Shown here piece after piece: positions 27,989-35,656 of a stretch of 64,000 nt of DNA. Position 1 is the first letter of the stretch. Every line of letters starts with the position of its first letter. The position numbers and the translations under genes are program-made. The notes under the pieces were generated by a model. That model searched no databases, was not told where the DNA came from, and saw nothing but the letters and a program-made list of their open reading frames with translations. Origin of the DNA: Solibacillus sp. FSL W7-1436 (GTDB taxonomy: Bacteria > Bacillota > Bacilli > Bacillales_A > Planococcaceae); contig NZ_JBBOWV010000001.1 in the NCBI RefSeq assembly GCF_038007305.1, forward strand, positions 501,501 through 565,500, in the 5' to 3' direction.

Positions 27989-28003
27989 TGATAATCATTA
28001 TCA
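27989..28003. promoter_or_regulatory. Fur box upstream of dhbA
   Basis: TGATAATCATTATCA, a perfect 7-1-7 inverted repeat (extended match ATAATGATAATCATTATC at 27986-28002). It controls the minus-strand unit as the box at 11271 controls the plus-strand unit. Confidence 0.93.
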
Positions 28004-28455
28004 ATTGATTCTATTAGCAATGATAGGCCTAACATTTTACAACGTCAAGAGACATTCAAACATTCCAATAGAAAGACCTAAGTTTCGGTTTAGTGCTGAT
28101 TTAAAGAAGTAATATTCGGCATTTTCGAAAAATTTGTAAGGAAAACTGCGGTAATAAAATCCAAATAAAGGAATAAATATGAACTTCCTCTACTCTATTA
28201 TGTAGTCTTATCAATTCATTACTGACCAGTAGAGAAGATATCATTGTGTAAATATTTTGCCAGAAATACATTCTTGGAAAAGAGAGCGATAGGAATATTG
28301 AATTACTGTACAAAAGATTATGAAATTCGTTCGATTTTTCCTGCGAATTAAATTATTTTCTGTTAATTTGGAATACCGTTAAAAACCTGCTACTAAAACG
28401 TTCCTAAGCCTTTATTTCGATAAAAATTAGGCTTAACCTAACGTTCAGTCCGTTA

Positions 28456-28602
28456 GTGTTAGGCATTAAAAACACGGATTTCTGGGAAGATCTCGAAGCA
28501 AGATCTTCGATACCAAATACCGTTCCTTCAAAAGGAAAAACGGTCGTTGCGAAGAAAGTCCAAGAACGTCTGCAACCAGTGCCGAATCCGTTTTCTGAAT
28601 AA
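28456..28602 (+). other. Short open frame with protein-like sequence, possible 3' gene remnant
   Basis: 48 codons from a GTG, but the frame is open from about 28405. The C-terminal part reads TVVAKKVQERLQPVPNPFSE and looks protein-like, and a strong plus-strand terminator follows immediately. I see no good ribosome site, so this may be the 3' end of a lost gene. I do not recognise the family. The rest of 28004-28455 is AT-rich with short meaningless frames and nothing else identified. Confidence 0.3.
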
Positions 28603-28609
28603 TTGATTG

Positions 28610-28650
28610 GCTGACCATTACTCATTGTTTCGGTAGTGGTCAGCTTTTTT
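28610..28650 (+). terminator. Strong terminator after the 28456 frame
   Basis: GCTGACCATTA/TAGTGGTCAGC stem followed by six T. No recognised intact gene lies upstream on this strand. Confidence 0.8.
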
Positions 28651-28718
28651 ATTTATTATTTACTTCATATATGGTTCAATTATAGAACAAACGTTCCAAT
28701 TAAGAAGAGGTGAAGTTT

Positions 28719-29474
28719 ATGAACATTGAACGGCTGCACATCCGAATCATGATTACGTGCTCGATTGTCAGCTTTGCCAAACGGGAAGCATTGGCCGCTA
28801 GCTATCCAATGGAGGCAATTGATGAACTCGAACAGCACGGCTATATTGCACAGACAAGTTATGGCCACTATTACAATACGAAGCTTGCCGCGCAGTATTT
28901 GAGAAAATTTATGACAACGTACAGTCCGCGCTTAAAGGTTCCTGAGATGGTGGAACTGCTGGAGCAGGCACCCGAATATGTTGTCGTCGATATTGAAACG
29001 ACGGGAGGCTCTGCTGCTAGGGGTGATAAAATCGTAGAAATTGCTGCGTTAAAAATACGCCATGGTGAAACGATGGACCTCTTTCACCGGTTTGTGAATC
29101 CGGAAAAACCAATTAAAAATTCGCATATTCACGGAATTACTAATGAACGCGTCAAACATGAACAAACGATTTCCCCTGTCATTCATACATTTAAAGCTTT
29201 TTTAGGTGATTTGCCGATCGTCAGTCATCATATCGGGTTTGACTGGTATAGCTTTCTTGCGCTAGAGTTTTTCCGAAATGGCATTCGCCCAACAAATCCG
29301 GCTGCCTGCACAGTACTACTTGCGCGGAAGTATTTGGACAGCCCGAGAAATAATTTAAATGTCATTGCCGAGACATATAACATCCCGCTACTAAAGCATC
29401 ATACAGCCGATGCCGATGCGATTTGTGCGAATGAAATATTGCAGCTTATTATGAAAAAAGCGACTGCACAGTAG
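28719..29474 (+). CDS. DEDDh 3'-5' exonuclease (DNA polymerase III epsilon-like)
   Basis: 251 residues. The exonuclease domain begins near residue 85 with VVVDIETTGG (Asp and Glu of ExoI). ExoII is SHHIGFDWYSFLALEFF and ExoIII is HHTADADAICANEIL with the catalytic His and Asp. The N-terminal 80 residues are a short helical region that reads like a winged-helix (EAIDELEQHGYIAQT). It is a stand-alone proofreading-like exonuclease, not the PolC-embedded one. AGAGGTG precedes the ATG at 28719; a GTG at 28710 is inside that ribosome site. Confidence 0.85.
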   Translation: MNIERLHIRIMITCSIVSFAKREALAASYPMEAIDELEQHGYIAQTSYGHYYNTKLAAQYLRKFMTTYSPRLKVPEMVELLEQAPEYVVVDIETTGGSAARGDKIVEIAALKIRHGETMDLFHRFVNPEKPIKNSHIHGITNERVKHEQTISPVIHTFKAFLGDLPIVSHHIGFDWYSFLALEFFRNGIRPTNPAACTVLLARKYLDSPRNNLNVIAETYNIPLLKHHTADADAICANEILQLIMKKATAQ

Positions 29475-29506
29475 GAGACGGTTCTATTTGTGCAATCGCT
29501 TTTTTG
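29457..29506 (+). terminator. Terminator overlapping the end of the exonuclease gene
   Basis: AGCGACTGCACA pairs with TGTGCAATCGCT, followed by a T run. The 5' arm covers the last codons and stop. Confidence 0.75.
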
Positions 29507-29511
29507 TTTTG

Positions 29512-29632
29512 GATTTTATTAGAATAGTTGGGGTGGTTATTAGAAAATGTCGGCGGGATATTAGAACATCGGAGTGCTTTATTTGAAGATGTCGGATGGT
29601 TATTAGAACATTGCAGGTCGTTATTAGAAGCT
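29512..29632 (+). repeat. TATTAGAA 21-bp array D
   Basis: Six cores with an exact 21-bp period throughout (five intervals). It is the most regular and shortest plus-oriented array, and it lies between two genes on the same strand. Confidence 0.9.
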
Positions 29633-29707
29633 TTTACATGCCTCCTGTTTCGTTTTGAAACTATTTCCAGCCTATCGACGTAGAATAGAACAATTGGAGG
29701 TGTACGG

Positions 29708-30508
29708 ATGAGAAACTTATCTTCATATATGATGCTTACCGGGATATTGATCACTGCCCTATGCGGGAACTGGATCATCCTTAATTATGATGGGGTCGTG
29801 ATTTATCCGAAAGCTTCTTATCTTACTTTCGGAATCGGGTTAGTACTGGTAGGATGCACTTTTGTAATGAATCAAATCTTCAGTTACCGGGAACCGGAAA
29901 AAGCACATACAAAAGATAAACGGCATGCTTTAAACGAATGGCTTATTGCTAATCAGCCAGTTAATAAATGGTTGTTTGGACTCGTTATTCTCCCACTTGT
30001 GATCGCACCGTTTTATAGCTGGACGCTGTTTTTTACGATGCTGGAATGGTATTTATTTTCGGGGCTTGTAATAGCCGGTATTATTTACATGCTGAAAGGT
30101 GACAGAGTAGAAGACAATAAGGACTGGGAGTATAAAGGGAAGACAAAAAAAATGCTTGATCTGATCGATTACCGCATACACCCGTTTAATATTTCGCTTA
30201 TTATCTACATCCTGGTCATTGGCAGTTTTGTGTTAAGTAAGAGATTGGATATTCCGCTCTATATGGAAACAGGAGGCAACTCGCGCTACGTTACTTCTTT
30301 GCCAACAATTTCATTTTTAATGTCTTCCTTAATGGTCGTGAGTACGTTTATTTATATTATCAGTCATGGGGATTTCTTTAGTTTTCGTAAAGCCGAGTTA
30401 AGTTATGAAAGAGTCATGTTCGTCCACTTTGCAGAAATTATTGTATGTGGTGCTACCCTGTTTATTTTGATTTTCACATTAATCAATGCGTTATATGTGT
30501 ATTTTTAG
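29708..30508 (+). CDS. Integral membrane protein of unknown function
   Basis: 266 residues with about seven hydrophobic segments (near 8-28, 38-58, 85-105, 108-128, 165-185, 208-230 and 243-265) and a charged loop (KGDRVEDNKDWEYKGKTKKM) at about 130-150. No catalytic motif or family was recognised. GGAGGTG precedes the ATG. The gene starts 75 bp after array D and has its own promoter space. A cupin gene follows 78 bp downstream on the same strand. Confidence 0.65.
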   Translation: MRNLSSYMMLTGILITALCGNWIILNYDGVVIYPKASYLTFGIGLVLVGCTFVMNQIFSYREPEKAHTKDKRHALNEWLIANQPVNKWLFGLVILPLVIAPFYSWTLFFTMLEWYLFSGLVIAGIIYMLKGDRVEDNKDWEYKGKTKKMLDLIDYRIHPFNISLIIYILVIGSFVLSKRLDIPLYMETGGNSRYVTSLPTISFLMSSLMVVSTFIYIISHGDFFSFRKAELSYERVMFVHFAEIIVCGATLFILIFTLINALYVYF

Positions 30509-30586
30509 ATGGATGGCTACTATCGACAATAGGCACACACCAGTAAATTATTGCATACTTTAACTACAATAAAAAGAGGTGAACTA

Positions 30587-31159
30587 TTGAATCCGAATCA
30601 AGATTATACATCAGTGCAGCCCCAGTTTACATTCGACCTTAATAAAAACCCGTTGTTCGTAAAAGACCAGCAAAATTTTATTAATGTAATGGGCGTCAAC
30701 CAGTTAAACACATTGGATAATATATCGCTGCTTGATATTTATTTGAGCGCCAATAATGTCATTGAACCGCACTACCACCAAAATGCGGCGGAACTTGTTT
30801 ATTGTATTGCGGGAAGTGCGATTGTTTCGATTTTAAATCCGTTTACGAAACAGCTGATGCATTTTCCGATTACCCCCGGCCAGGTCGCAAACGTCCCTCA
30901 AGGTTGGTGGCATTACGAAGTCGCCACGCAAAACAACACGCATCTGCTTGCCATTTTCAACGCACCGACACCTGAAGTCATTTTAGGTTCCGACCTGCTC
31001 AAGCTGACACCAGCAAATATTATGGCCCACACATATGGGATGAACGAAAATTTATGGACGCAGGCAGTTGCACCGGTACGCCCGAATACCTTCATCGGTC
31101 CACCAAACCCATGGCAGCAAGTCCAGCCCGGCAACTACCGCGGCGGGTATGAGCAGTAG
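30587..31159 (+). CDS. Cupin-domain protein
   Basis: About 190 residues with one cupin barrel. Metal-binding motif 1 is IEPHYHQNAAELVYCIAGSA and motif 2 reads PGQVANVPQGWWHYEVA. The C-terminal tail is rich in Pro, Asn and Gly (FIGPPNPWQQVQPGNYRGGY), recalling oxalate-decarboxylase-like spore coat cupins, but one domain is present where OxdD-type proteins have two. The likely start is TTG at 30587 with AGAGGTG 7 bp upstream; an in-frame TTG at 30551 has no ribosome site. Confidence 0.75.
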   Translation: MNPNQDYTSVQPQFTFDLNKNPLFVKDQQNFINVMGVNQLNTLDNISLLDIYLSANNVIEPHYHQNAAELVYCIAGSAIVSILNPFTKQLMHFPITPGQVANVPQGWWHYEVATQNNTHLLAIFNAPTPEVILGSDLLKLTPANIMAHTYGMNENLWTQAVAPVRPNTFIGPPNPWQQVQPGNYRGGYEQ

Positions 31160-31283
31160 TTTTTCTCGGTCAAAGGAATCAAATTTCTAAAAAGCATTTG
31201 CATAATGAAACGGCCGTGTTATGATAACTGTGAAATTAACCTAATATTGGCAGAATATAATCTGCTCGTAATTGAATATGAAA

Positions 31284-31363
31284 ACTACTGGGGGCGCCTG
31301 TTTGGCTGAGAAGTACCCTTTGCACCTGATCTAGGTAATACTAGCGTAGGAAAGTAGTGTCGA
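31284..31363 (+). ncRNA. TPP riboswitch (THI element)
   Basis: Conserved blocks are in order: GGGGGCGCCTG, GGCTGAGAAGTACC, ACCTGATCTAGGTAATACTAG and CGTAGGAAAGTAG. Thiamine pyrophosphate binding should switch the downstream terminator and so the thiW gene. Confidence 0.93.
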
Positions 31364-31396
31364 TTCCCTATTTTATATTTTTGTATAGGCTACGAT

Positions 31397-31427
31397 ACCA
31401 CTTTCTTAATTGAAAGTGGTTTTTTTG
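31397..31427 (+). terminator. Expression-platform terminator of the TPP riboswitch
   Basis: CCACTTTC/GAAAGTGG stem followed by seven T, 34 bp after the aptamer and 30 bp before thiW. Confidence 0.85.
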
Positions 31428-31457
31428 TTGCAAAAATTATTGTAAAGGATGGTAGAA

Positions 31458-31964
31458 ATGAATAAAACGAGAAAGCTTACATACTCCGCGATTATCGCAG
31501 CGATTACGACGATTCTCAGCAGTATGGTGTACATCCCATTAGGTTTTGCGAAAATTTTTCCGATTCAGCATTTTGCCAATGTCGTATCGGCGGTACTGCT
31601 CGGTCCATGGTATGCGGTGTTACAGGCATTTCTTACATCGACGTTGAGAAACTTGATGGGGACAGGCAGTATCTTTGCCTATCCGGGAAGTATGATTGGC
31701 GCACTTCTCGCTGCATTTTTGTTTGCGAAAACGAAGAAGCTGGCGTTTGCAGCGGCAGGTGAAGTGATCGGGACAGGGTTGCTTGGTGCGATGGCTACTT
31801 ATCCGATTGCGGTTTTATTTTTAGGTCAGGAAGCGGCGCTGTTCGGATTTGTCCCGGCATTTATGATGAGTTCGTTTGCGGGTGCGCTTTTAGGCTACGG
31901 TTTGCTGAAGGTGATGGTGAGAAACCGGGCGTTTGGCGGGATGCTTTATCAGAATGCGGGTTGA
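31458..31964 (+). CDS. thiW: Thiamine-precursor ECF transporter S component
   Basis: Substrate-binding membrane subunit of an energy-coupling-factor transporter for a thiamine precursor (hydroxyethylthiazole suggested for ThiW). 168 residues with five or six membrane helices. Family motifs are IPLGFAKIFPIQHFANVVSAVLLGPWYA and TSTLRNLMGTGSIFAYPGSMIGA. The start is ATG at 31458 with AAAGGA upstream; an ATG at 31449 overlaps that ribosome site. The TPP riboswitch fits the assignment. The shared ECF ATPase and T subunits must be elsewhere; no other thi genes are in the window. Confidence 0.9.
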   Translation: MNKTRKLTYSAIIAAITTILSSMVYIPLGFAKIFPIQHFANVVSAVLLGPWYAVLQAFLTSTLRNLMGTGSIFAYPGSMIGALLAAFLFAKTKKLAFAAAGEVIGTGLLGAMATYPIAVLFLGQEAALFGFVPAFMMSSFAGALLGYGLLKVMVRNRAFGGMLYQNAG

Positions 31965-31977
31965 TTTGTTGGGGTGT

Positions 31978-32468
31978 GTTTTTATTAGAACGTTTCGGGT
32001 GGTTATTAGAAGTTTGGGGCGGGATATTAGAAGTTCTGCGAAGTTTTTTTGAACAACTTATTGGTGGAGGAGTTTTTGCACTGACCTAGCGGTTTTATTA
32101 GAAGAATTGGAGCAGATATTAGAACTTCCGGGCGGGATATTAGAACTTTTACGGACTTTATTAGAATATTTTTTTGCTGGATGTGTTTTTAGAGTGGCAC
32201 ACCTATTTTATCGAACAGATATTAGAACTTTTGCGGATTTTATTAGCACATTTTATTAAGGGAGAATTTTTTCCACCGGCCTAGCTGTTTTATTAGAAGA
32301 GTTGGAGCAGATATTAGAAGTTCCGGGCAGGATATTTGAAGATCTGCGGGTGATATTAGAACAAACCACATACTTATTAGAACAACCGACACTTATATTA
32401 GAAAATCTCACTTTTATTAGAAGATTTTAAAATATATTAGAACAACTCAGCCCTTTATTAGAAAATGA
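31978..32468 (+). repeat. TATTAGAA 21-bp array E
   Basis: The longest array after G, with about 19 cores in three blocks. Two spacers contain related text (TTGGTGGAGGAGTTTTTGCAC and GGGAGAATTTTTTCCAC, each followed by TAGC(G/T)GTTTTATTAGAAGA). The right end has the ordered tail: 19-bp unit ending ACTTTT, 20-bp unit, then ATTAGAACAAC. It separates the converging thiW and VOC-protein genes and covers nearly the whole 542-bp gap. Confidence 0.92.
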
Positions 32469-32471
32469 AGC

Positions 32472-32498
32472 GCCGGGTATCAATGCACGCCACCCGGC
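32472..32498 (-). terminator. Putative terminator of the VOC-protein gene
   Basis: GCCGGGT/ACCCGGC stem followed on the minus strand by GCTTCATTTTC, a weak T tract. Confidence 0.5.
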
Positions 32499-32506
32499 AC
32501 ATTTTA

Positions 32507-32902
32507 TTATGCTAAATTGATCTGCCATGACACGCCGTAGCGGTCATTTAGCCAGCCGAACTTCTTACTGAAACCGTAATCCCCGATTGGCATTAGCGGG
32601 TGTCCGCCTTCAAGCAGTTTTTCATACAGATGATCGATTTCCTTTTCCGTATCACATGTAATAAAAATAGAAAACGATGGTGTGAAGTCAAATTCATGTT
32701 TCAGATTACTGTCAATGCACATAAATTCCTGACCTTTAATCGAAAAAGTAGCCTGCATGACTTTTCCTTCATCTCCGCCTTCATTTGCCCCATAGCGGAC
32801 AATGCTCGTAATTTCCGCGTCCTCGATCACTGATGTGTAGAAGTTCATTGCTTCTTCAGCAACACCGCCTTGAAACATTAAAAATGGTTTTGCGCTTTTC
32901 AT
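32507..32902 (-). CDS. VOC family protein (PhnB / glyoxalase-like)
   Basis: 131 residues of the vicinal-oxygen-chelate fold. It begins AKPFLMFQGGVAEEAMNFYTSVI, as in the PhnB or '3-demethylubiquinone methyltransferase-like' subgroup, and ends SKKFGWLNDRYGVSWQINL. The second half carries the paired beta-alpha-beta-beta-beta module (SFSIFITCDTEKEIDHLYEKL). Members are often predicted metal-dependent enzymes, but few have a known substrate. GGGAAGGATAC precedes the ATG. It is monocistronic. Confidence 0.85.
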   Translation of the reverse strand: MKSAKPFLMFQGGVAEEAMNFYTSVIEDAEITSIVRYGANEGGDEGKVMQATFSIKGQEFMCIDSNLKHEFDFTPSFSIFITCDTEKEIDHLYEKLLEGGHPLMPIGDYGFSKKFGWLNDRYGVSWQINLA

Positions 32903-32985
32903 TGTATCCTTCCCCTTCTGAATTCAAATTTACACAACTTCAATTTAGCCTATTTTAGCCTTTTGCGCGAACTTTTCTACCTATA

Positions 32986-33017
32986 AAAAGGCATCTCCTT
33001 ACTCGAAGATGCCTTTT
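32986..33017 (-). terminator. Terminator of the chemoreceptor fragment
   Basis: AAAAGGCATCT/AGATGCCTTTT stem with a minus-strand T tail; the original chemoreceptor terminator, still intact. Confidence 0.8.
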
Positions 33018-33019
33018 GT

Positions 33020-33282
33020 TTAATATTTAAATTTCGCGATAACGAGCTGCAATTCCTGTGCCAGTTCCGTTAAAGCTTGTGCAGATGATGAAATTTCTTC
33101 AATCGCGATAAGCTGTTGTTCCGAAGAGGCGGCAACTTCTTCAGAAATCGCGGCATTGTCTTGAGCAAATGAAGCCTTTTCCTGCACGCTGGAAGATGTT
33201 TCGAGAATAGATGCAGACACTTGTTGTGCTGTTGCCGATACTTCTTCCATTTGAGGTGTTACTTGCTCCATACTTTCAGGGT
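33020..33282 (-). pseudogene. Methyl-accepting chemotaxis protein, C-terminal fragment
   Basis: About 85 codons encode the last part of a chemoreceptor signalling domain (EEVAASSEQQLIAIEEISSSAQAL, ending LAQELQLVIAKFKY). The sensor, membrane, HAMP and tip regions are absent. Homology stops near 33280, where an in-frame stop appears, and array F begins within about 20 bp. No ribosome site precedes the first ATG (33271). This is a 5'-truncated remnant; the array lies where the rest of the gene should be. Confidence 0.8.
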
Positions 33283-33297
33283 CGGGGTTGGGGTGTA

Positions 33298-33624
33298 AAT
33301 TTTATTAGAAGATTTGGGTTAGATATTAGAAGAGTTACATCGGTTATTAGAACATTGGCGGGGTTTATTAGAATAACGTGGATAGGCGGACGCTTTATAG
33401 GGGGGAAGTTTTGTTTTTCAGATTGTTCGGGGACGACGTGAGAATTTATTAGAAGAGTTGGGACACATATTAGAACTTCGGGGAAGGTTATTCGAACTTC
33501 TGCGGGTGATATTAGAACAAGTGGAGAACTTATTAGCACATCTTATACTTATATTAGAAGATCGCACTTTTATTAGAAGTTTTCCGGATATATTAGAACA
33601 ACTCGACCTGTTATTAGAACATTA
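33298..33624 (+). repeat. TATTAGAA 21-bp array F
   Basis: About 13 cores in two blocks with a spacer at about 33375-33445 containing TTGTTTTTCAGATTGTTCGG, related to the spacers of array G. The right end has the ordered tail (19-bp unit ending CACTTTT, 20-bp unit, ATTAGAACAACTC). It lies between the truncated chemoreceptor and the luxS terminator. Confidence 0.92.
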
Positions 33625-33660
33625 AAAAAGCCTCCTGCGAGAGAACCCTCACAGGAGACT
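33624..33660 (-). terminator. Terminator of the tcyABC-luxS unit
   Basis: Stem of CCTCCTG(C/T)GA with TC(A)CAGGAG, then a minus-strand T run (33624-33629) directly abutting array F. Confidence 0.8.
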
Positions 33661-33671
33661 TGCTTCAACAA

Positions 33672-34142
33672 TTATTCTCCGAAAACGATATGCCATTCAG
33701 CACGGCCTGCTAAAAATTCTTCAGCTAATGCTTTTGCGCCTTCTAAGCTATGGCTTGCTGCCCAGCCGCATTGTACTTCATTACATGCTGGAACAGACTC
33801 TGCCTTCAGTACATCTTGCAGTGTATTTTCAATAATCGTTAATACGCCGTCATAATCATTGTAGTTCAGTAATGCCAAGTAGAAGCCTGTTTGGCAGCCC
33901 ATTGGCGATAAATCAACGACATCTTCACTATGGTTGCGGATACGGTCTGCCATTAAATGCTCTAAAGAGTGTAGTGACGGCATTTCCATATGTGCTTTGT
34001 TCGGCTGTTTGAAACGGATATCGTATTTTGTTACGACATCGCCTTTCGCTCCTGTTTTTGTACCGGCAAGTCGTACATAAGGTGCCACTACTTTTGTATG
34101 GTCTAAATCAAAGCTCTCTACATTTGTTTTCTCTGTTGTCAT
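33672..34142 (-). CDS. luxS: S-ribosylhomocysteine lyase
   Basis: Cleaves S-ribosylhomocysteine to homocysteine and DPD, the precursor of AI-2. 156 residues, the normal size. The metal-binding motif [12 protein letters not shown] and the downstream QCGWAASHS cysteine are present, as is the catalytic-region MGCQTGFYL. It starts 15 bp after the stop of the ABC ATPase gene on the same strand, making it the last gene of the cystine-type transporter unit; this ties it to sulfur amino-acid recycling. GGGGGATTC precedes the ATG. Confidence 0.96.
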   Translation of the reverse strand: MTTEKTNVESFDLDHTKVVAPYVRLAGTKTGAKGDVVTKYDIRFKQPNKAHMEMPSLHSLEHLMADRIRNHSEDVVDLSPMGCQTGFYLALLNYNDYDGVLTIIENTLQDVLKAESVPACNEVQCGWAASHSLEGAKALAEEFLAGRAEWHIVFGE

Positions 34143-34157
34143 GTTGAATCCCCCTAG

Positions 34158-34901
34158 TTAGATAAATTGCATAGATTTTATAAATTGTTGAATCCGTTCG
34201 TTGTTGTTCGCTGTAAAGAAGTTTTCGGTTACGCCGTCATAGCCGATTTCACCGTTTTCCAGAAATAAAATCCGGTCTGCCACTTCGCGCGCAAAATTCA
34301 GGTTGTGCGTCACGATAATCATCGACTTGCCTTCCTCCGCCAAGTCTTTCAGCACCTTCAACACTTCTCCCTCAAGCTCGGGATCCAGTGCACTCGTCGG
34401 CTCATCGAACAGTAAAAACTGCGGTTCCATTGCCAATGCTCTCGCGATGGCGACACGCTGCTGCTGACCGCCGGATAATTGCGATGGATACTGGTCTGTT
34501 TTATGACTCAGGCCAACCTTCTCCAATAATTGCTTTGCCTTTTGTCTTGCAGCCGCTTTATCTTTCCTTAAAACGGTAACCGGTCCTTCCATCACATTTT
34601 CAAGCACTTTCATATGCGGGAACAGATTGAAGCTTTGGAATACCATCGCCGTATTTTGGCGAATTGAAAGCAGGTTCTTTTGAGAGATCGGCTTGTTCAG
34701 TTCAACTGTCTGGTTGCCGACTGTCAAAATTCCTTTTTCAGGTCGCTCCAATAAATTGATGCAGCGTAACAGCGTTGATTTCCCTGAACCGGATGGACCT
34801 AAAATAACCGTTGTTTCGCCTTCATGGAATGTTAAATTGATATTTTTCAATGCCTCGTTCTCGCCAAAGAACTTCGACATTTGCTGAAATTGTACGATAA
34901 T
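34158..34901 (-). CDS. tcyC: Amino-acid (cystine-type) ABC transporter ATP-binding protein, probable ATT start
   Basis: ATPase of a polar amino-acid importer. Walker A is GPSGSGKST, the signature LSGGQQQR, Walker [15 protein letters not shown] and the switch His TH. The first ATG (34880) has no ribosome site and lacks the usual N-terminal strand. In frame upstream, ATT (34901) gives MIVQFQQMSKFFGENEALKNI, matching the family start, with AAGGGAGGG just upstream (34905-34913); ATC at 34898 is the alternative. A rare start codon is therefore likely. Cystine as substrate is inferred from similarity to TcyC and from luxS beside it. Confidence 0.9.
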   Translation of the reverse strand: MIVQFQQMSKFFGENEALKNINLTFHEGETTVILGPSGSGKSTLLRCINLLERPEKGILTVGNQTVELNKPISQKNLLSIRQNTAMVFQSFNLFPHMKVLENVMEGPVTVLRKDKAAARQKAKQLLEKVGLSHKTDQYPSQLSGGQQQRVAIARALAMEPQFLLFDEPTSALDPELEGEVLKVLKDLAEEGKSMIIVTHNLNFAREVADRILFLENGEIGYDGVTENFFTANNNERIQQFIKSMQFI

Positions 34902-34934
34902 AAGCCCTCCCTTCTAGCGCTTCACTTGCCACTC

Positions 34935-35594
34935 TTATACATACTTCGATGCGTATTTTTCCAGGCGGCTTTGAATGACCATCAGAATACTAATGAAAAT
35001 TAAATAGATGACCGCACAAAGTGAATAAATCATAAGCGGCTCATATGTACGTGCGGTAATTTGCTGTCCGACCATGAATAAGTCCGCCAGCGTGATACTC
35101 GCAACTAAAGATGTTCCTTTTACCAAATCGATAAAATCATTGGCCACTGAAGGCAATGAAATTCGGACAGTCTGCGGTGCGATCACTCGTCTCATCATTT
35201 GCCAATACGTCATACCGAGAGATTCCGCTGCTTCCCATTGTCCTTTTGGAATGGCCAAAATCGAAGCTCGAATCGATTCAGATGCATAGGCACCCGTATT
35301 CAGCGAGAATGTAATAATCGCCGCTGTCCATGCATCAAGGGTAATCCCCACTTTCGGAAGCCCGAAGAATACGATAAACAATGTCACCAATAGTGGTGTT
35401 CCACGGAATACCCAGACATACGTACCGAAAATCCAGCGCAATACTTTGTAGTTCGAGATTCTCGCCAGTGCCGTTACGACTGCGATAACTAATGCGATGG
35501 CAAAGGCAATGAGCGATAGCGGAATGGTAACAAGAAGTCCTGCTTTTAAAATCGGCCAGATTGAGTTAAGTAAAATATCCATTTCTCTACTCAT
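34935..35594 (-). CDS. tcyB: Amino-acid (cystine-type) ABC transporter permease
   Basis: Membrane subunit of the importer, 219 residues with five predicted helices. The coupling loop carries the family motif EAAESLGMTYWQMMRRVIAPQTVRISLPSVANDFIDLVKGTSL, which docks on the ATPase. The N-terminus is short, as in TcyB/GlnP-type permeases. AAAGGAGTG lies 9 bp before the ATG at 35594. It lies 33 bp before the ATPase frame and about 60 bp after the binding-protein gene, across a weak hairpin. Confidence 0.92.
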   Translation of the reverse strand: MSREMDILLNSIWPILKAGLLVTIPLSLIAFAIALVIAVVTALARISNYKVLRWIFGTYVWVFRGTPLLVTLFIVFFGLPKVGITLDAWTAAIITFSLNTGAYASESIRASILAIPKGQWEAAESLGMTYWQMMRRVIAPQTVRISLPSVANDFIDLVKGTSLVASITLADLFMVGQQITARTYEPLMIYSLCAVIYLIFISILMVIQSRLEKYASKYV

Positions 35595-35631
35595 CCACTA
35601 ACACTCCTTTCTATAGTTAAATCCACGTAAA

Positions 35632-35653
35632 AAAGGCCGTCGAAACGACCTTT
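35632..35653 (-). terminator. Weak intra-operon hairpin between tcyA and tcyB
   Basis: AAGGCCGT/ACGACCTT stem with a minus-strand T run. Hairpins here commonly lower expression of membrane and ATPase subunits relative to the binding protein. Confidence 0.6.
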
Positions 35654-35656
35654 CCA

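Noticed and set aside
28101-28313. 70-codon minus-strand frame
   Set aside because: Low-complexity hydrophobic translation, no ribosome site, AT-rich intergenic sequence.
31978-32468. CRISPR array
   Set aside because: Conserved core is only 7-9 bp, period is 21 bp, and variable parts are position-conserved between arrays; no cas genes.
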